Made by a program: the position numbers and the translations under genes. Positions 59,440-64,000 of a DNA stretch of 64,000 nucleotides are shown here, in pieces (the first letter of the stretch is position 1; each line of letters begins with the position of its first letter). Source of the DNA: Cyathus striatus (taxonomy: Eukaryota; Basidiomycota; Agaricomycetes; Agaricales; Nidulariaceae); the NCBI GenBank assembly GCA_025738555.1, contig JAOVFP010000019.1, positions 1,922,001-1,986,000 of the forward strand, written 5' to 3'. The notes under the pieces are model-generated. The model was not told the origin of the DNA, ran no database searches, and saw nothing but the letters and a program-made list of their open reading frames with translations.

Positions 59440-60230
59440 TCATTACTTTGTGCTTCTTACTATTATTACAATTGTATTATGTGTACTCATAAGTACTCAT
59501 TACTTCACATTCCCTATTGTTATTGTAATACTATTATGTGTACTCATAAGTACTCATTACATTATGTTTCCTATTGTTATTGTAATAGTATTATGTGTAC
59601 TCATAAGTACTCATTACTTTATATTTCTTATTGTTATTGTAATACTATTATGTATACTCATAAGTACTCATTACTTTATATTTCCTATTGTTATTGTAAT
59701 ATTATAATGCATACTCATAAGTACTCATTACATTATGTTTCCTATTGTTGTTGTAATACTATTATGCATACTCATAAGTACTCATTACATTGTGTTTCCT
59801 ATTGTTATTGTAATAGTAATATGCATACTCATAAGTACTCATTACATTATGTTTCCTATTGTTATTGTAATACTATTATGTGTACTCATAAGTACTCATT
59901 ACATTATGTTTTATATTGTTATTGTAATAGTAATATGCATACTCATAAGTACTCATTACATTGTGTTTCATATTATTATTGTAATACTAGTATGTGTACT
60001 CATTAGTACTCATTACATTATGTTTTATATTGTTATTGTAATAGTAATATGCATACTCATAAGTACTCATTACATTGTGTTTCATATTATTATTGTAATA
60101 CTAGTATGTGTACTCATAAGTACTCATTAATTTATGTTTCTTATTACTATTGTATTAATATTATGTATACTCATAAGTGCTCATTACTTTATACTTTCTA
60201 TTATTATTAATAGTATTATGTATGCTTTTG
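59440..60230. repeat. 57-bp minisatellite, about 13 units
   Basis: GTGTACTCATAAGTACTCAT or close recurs every 57 bp at 59481, 59538, 59595, 59652 and so on to 60165. Each unit ends with a TATTGTTATTGTAATA-like stretch. The period is a multiple of three, so long open frames arise in all frames by chance; none is a gene. Confidence 0.9.
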
Positions 60231-60261
60231 CCTTATGTATTGCTATTACCGATTACTAGTT

Positions 60262-60770
60262 GACCTGCGCTTTACATATTTCCCACGCTTCGCATTTGTC
60301 ACGTTATTCACGCGCGTCACGTTCGTCACACATATTCCCGCGCCTCGTATTTTTCCCGCGCATTGCATTTGTCACGTTCTTCATGCGCGTCACACATATT
60401 CCCGCGCTTCGCATTTGTCACATACTTCCCGCGTGTCACATTTGTCACATATATTCCCGCGCTTCACATCTGTCACATATTTCCTGTGCGTCACGTTCGT
60501 CACATATATTCCCACATCACATTCGTCCCGCCCGTCACGTCTGTCACGCATATTCCCGCGCATCAATTCATCATACATTTCCCACACATCATCTTTGTGA
60601 CAATTTTCATGCGCGTCACGTCTGTCACAATTCTCCCACACTGCGCATATATTGCACTTGTCACGCTTTAGCGCGTTTGTCACGCTTTCATGCGCGTCAC
60701 GCGTCACGTTTGTCACATTCTTATGAATGTCACACATCTCACATCTACACGGCCAACGGCTTAGCACGAC
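60262..60770. repeat. Degenerate GC-rich array of TTCCCGCGC/TTTGTCACG units
   Basis: Imperfect units combine CACATATTCCCGCGC, CTTCGCATTTGTCACG and GCGCGTCACGTTCGTCACA. It starts right after the AT-rich minisatellite, giving a sharp composition change. Repeated CACG sites make it a candidate target for CpG methylation. Confidence 0.7.
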
Positions 60771-61116
60771 TGTCAACTAGTTGAGGAAGCTTATGCTTGG
60801 GAAGAAAGTGAGGATGTGCTAACAATATGATCAGCCTAGGCTGGGTACGTTATCTGGGAATAAGAACTCAGCGCTATATTTATTTTCGGTTGAGCATATA
60901 TAATTGCTTCGGGTGGGATCTGAATGTCTGACCGTCGCTTATCGATGTGTGCATATCCTCAAATAGGCAAGACCACTTCACTTAACGACCTATCAATGAT
61001 CTTTGCACCAGTCTGAAGTGCTCAACTCAGTATGAGTCATGGTATTTTAGCACATCCAGAAGGTCCTCGCAAATATAATACTTACATTTACTCTGAACAT
61101 TGACTTGTAATTACAG

Positions 61117-64000
61117 TGTGGAAGAAATTAACCTCAAATACCACCAAGGAAGTGAAATGGATATGTTCAGCCTGCCCATTGTTGAATCCAATGATTGCGA
61201 GACATAGAGTGCGACATGAAGAGTCTGAAAAGCATATAATCAACTACAAATATTGGAAGGAGGATCAGATCGTGATGCAAAGATCATCAGCAGATAGCCA
61301 TGAAGTACCTGAATCTGGTCCACAGAGCAATGCTGCTGGTTCTCTTACACAGATTCTTGATGAGCTTTCCTACAGGCAAGGCCCCAGTGCAAACACATTA
61401 TTGTTTGAAATGGAAGAAAGATATGATATTGGGTACACTGATGCAGCTCCTGGAGAGGATAGCAATGACTTCAGAACAACTGAATTTAACCTTGGCGAGC
61501 TCAGTGAATTGAGTACAGGACTTGTTGAAGATCAAGCAAACAATATTTCGTGTACTTTGGAAACTTTGCTTTCTAATCCTTCTGAAATTTTGGACTTTCC
61601 ATCAGATAGTGAATCTGTTGAGTGTGATGGTAGCATGGATGAACCAAGTATATCATTTCTATTGGTATGATTCTATCTGAGACTTATATTTATGGGTCAC
61701 AGTAATTGATCAAGGGATTTCATCTGTGATCAAACCAAGATGGACTAAAAATGAATTAGAAAATACTGAAGATGAGGAATGGTTTCCATGGCCAAGCAAA
61801 GCAGTATGTTTCATAGACTCAGTTAAGATTAACTATGTTCTAATACAGCCATAAAATATCACAGACTTGTATATTTGATGTTTTACATCACTTACCCCGC
61901 TCTGCATTTTCAGAGGCCCAAATGTCAATTATTACATGGTCCCATCAAACTCTTGGAGTGGAAGGGGTCCCAAATCGTACAACAATGAAGACTATTGAGA
62001 GATTTTTGCAGGAGACATGTGGCATCAAAACAATTCAGTATAAAGGTGCTTTTGGCCATATTTATTATGTGAATGATTTACATTCAATTGTGGCTCAAGT
62101 ATGTTATATTTCCTCTGGTATATAAATTACTATGCCTCATACTAATATTTGTCAATAGGAAATTGCAAATCCTATTACTCGTAAATATTTGGAGTTTTAT
62201 CCAGAAGAGAAGAATAAGCAATTAAGCAATGCAAATCAATTCTATCATTGGCAACATGAATTGAATCCTGATTTGACAACACCTATGGTCCGTTTGGATA
62301 ATCAAGATTTCTATATATTTGAGCCTGCTCTACTTAAAAATGGTCAATACTGTATTCCTCATCGCTGGTTTAAAAGGGATGGGAAATTATTCTCTGATAC
62401 ATGGAAAATGAGTGAACGGAATGACCTGAGTGGTTGGATTGTTCATGAATATGGATCTATAGAAGTGCCTTCATTCCAGTTTCTGGTCTCATTTCCATTT
62501 CTTCAATATAGCTTCATTCAACGGGGTATTCAAAATCCACAAAATATTCTAGGTTCTGGTTTGTAATACTATTTATCACAGATTCATACTAACCATACCT
62601 TTCAGGTGGCTATAAAACAGAATCTAATTCACTTGATGACATATATGAGCAATGGATGTATACAAATCCAACTGAGGGTAATCCCTGGCGCAAAAAAGCC
62701 AATGGGCATAGAGTCATGGCATTTCCTATATGGTTATATTGTGATGACACCTCAGGAAATATTTCAAAATGCTGGAATAAGCACAATAGCTTCTTATTTA
62801 CTGCAGCAGGACTTCCACATGATCATGCCCATCTTGAATACCATGTTCACTTTCTGTGCACCTCAAATACAGCTCCTCCACTTGAAATGCTGGATGGAAT
62901 AGCTGAACAGGTACTTTTATTTACATTATTGTGAAAACTAAATATGCTCAGTGCATTTTAAAGGTAAATATAGCTCAAAAAAATGGAGTATGGGCATGGG
63001 ATTGTGTACTTCAGGAGATTGTTCTGATTATCATATCAGTTCTTGCTGTCTTAGGAGACAACCCTATGCAAAGTGAACTTTCCTGCCACATTGGACTTCA
63101 TGGTAAACTATTTTGCCGATGCTGTTTTGTCCGTGGCCAAGACCAGTCAAAGGAACCAGCAAATCAAGCCATCAGAACACAGTCTGACAGTGACACCAGC
63201 CAAGGTAGCATACATTCTGATTCAACTTCTGTAGTAGAAGGCAACATAAAGTCAAAAAAGAAGTGCACTGAAAATGCTAAGGATATGAAAGAAAGAGTTG
63301 TTCAATTTTTAAAGGTCAGACATTATCATAATCAATCTGACTGTACCATTAAGTACTTTTATTAGATTGGGAAACTCAGAAATCGGAATGAAACAATCAA
63401 GAATCTTCATAGTATATTCACAACTGCAAGTACAGTTGGTGGCAAAACTAGATCAAAACAAATGAAAAAAAACTTTGGAATAAAGGATGTGTACCAAGAC
63501 TATTTTACAGATGCAATATTCAACTTTGTCAAGAAACTTCGCCAGGGATCTCAAGAACAAAAACAAAAAGAGCTAGATAATTATATTTTGCAACTTCCTG
63601 AGAATGTCACAAGTCCAATTTGGTGCATTCAGAATGATCTTGATCCACATCAAGATACTCCTGTTGAAATTCTTCATGTTATTTTGCTTGGATTTGTTAA
63701 ATACTTTTGGCATGATGCAATGGCAAGATTGTCCAATGACAGAAAACAGCTTCTCATAACTCGGTTATCTTCTGTAGACACCAGTGGGCTCAATATATCT
63801 CCCCTTGCTGGACAAACTCTAGTAAAATATGCAGGATCTCTAACTGGTCGTGATTTCCGCATTATTGTGCAAGTGGCTCCATTTGTTCTGTATGATCTTG
63901 TCCCCAAACCATGCTATAATACTTGGATTTCACTTTCAATGCTAGTCCCATTAGTCTGGCAGCCTGTAATTGATGATGTTAATGTGCATGTGGTATGTAA
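61117..64000 (+). CDS. Plavaka/CACTA-like transposase, 3' end beyond window
   Basis: Exons read as 61117-61664, one ending 61803, 61865-62098, 62159-62552, 62606-62910, 62964-63314 and 63366-63992 (a donor GTATGT lies at the window edge). The first exon visible has a C2H2-like CSACPLLNPMIARHRVRHEE; any upstream first exon was not found. Family hallmarks: LYCDDTSGNISKCWNKHNSF, TAAGLPHDH, STNTAPPLEMLDG-type block, LGDNPMQSELSCHIGLHGKL with CRCC, EILHVILLGFVKYFW and AGSLTGRDFRIIVQVAPFVL. These resemble the CACTA-related Plavaka transposases of Agaricomycetes. No stop interrupts the later exons, so it may be recent; the phase at the 61664 junction did not resolve. The element's termini are not visible; 60771-61116 has no supported feature. 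Confidence 0.78.

Noticed and set aside
59315..60130. Long overlapping open frames of Ile/Val/Leu- or Tyr/Cys-rich repeats
   Set aside because: They follow from a 57-bp tandem repeat whose period is a multiple of three; all frames stay open and the composition is repeat-driven.
60260..60784. 174-residue His/Ser/Ala-rich frame and its companions
   Set aside because: It lies entirely in the degenerate GC-rich array; overlapping frames on both strands are equally long.

Overview
The window looks like an intron-rich, transposon-dense stretch of a filamentous basidiomycete genome, most likely an Agaricomycete. Evidence: genes split by many 48-70 nt introns with GTAAGT/GTATGT-type donors, a GCM-type Mutator-like transposase, a Plavaka/CACTA-like transposase, hAT and Tc1/mariner-type elements, and gene families without obvious function. 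Only two ordinary single-copy housekeeping genes are complete: SKP1 (21676-22404, minus, 5 exons, 162 aa) and a class-3 aldehyde dehydrogenase (24843-26793, minus, 9 exons, 508 aa). No ordinary host gene of known function was recognised on the plus strand.

Layout. 0.8-7 kb: two paralogous multi-exon genes of unknown function with matching promoters, separated by repeat debris. 7-8.2 kb: a TA-flanked MITE and three successive tRNA-derived SINE-like copies. 8.8-15.9 kb: a 7 kb hAT element whose decayed transposase gene carries a 2.6 kb element (A) inside an intron. 16.1-17.0 kb: a TA-flanked Tc1/mariner-type element. 17.7-21.5 kb: a second member (B) of the same family as A, itself carrying a solo LTR. 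21.7-26.8 kb: SKP1 and ALDH. 26.8-31 kb: gene-poor repeats and a hAT-like MITE.

31.6-53.4 kb holds the main discovery. A 21.77 kb element (C) is flanked by a 9-bp direct repeat (TTCTTGAAC) and has cut one gene in two. Its 3' half lies at 31006-31620 and its 5' half at 53394-54213; an uncut tandem paralog sits at 57382-58880. Elements A, B and C share terminal sequence made of imperfect GAGTTCC/GAACTTAAC-type repeats, GGGCYGT-like ends and perfect 9-bp target duplications, as expected of Mutator-like elements (MULEs). C encodes a predicted 1,731-codon transposase with GCM-like zinc domain, MULE catalytic core, ubiquitin-protease-like domain and PHD finger. It also carries an 876-codon Spt5-like (NGN/KOW) protein and a small SH3-like protein as cargo, plus LINE debris. 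A and B are short non-autonomous relatives that this transposase could plausibly mobilise. The reading frames of the two large genes in C are broken only by TGA codons (six of six), which fits CGA-to-TGA decay at methylated CpG sites.

53.4-59.4 kb: the interrupted and intact tandem paralogs, each with two copies of a 19-bp palindrome upstream. 59.4-60.8 kb: a 25-bp-arm hairpin, a 57-bp minisatellite and a degenerate GC-rich array. 61.1-64 kb: a largely open Plavaka/CACTA-like transposase gene that runs off the window.
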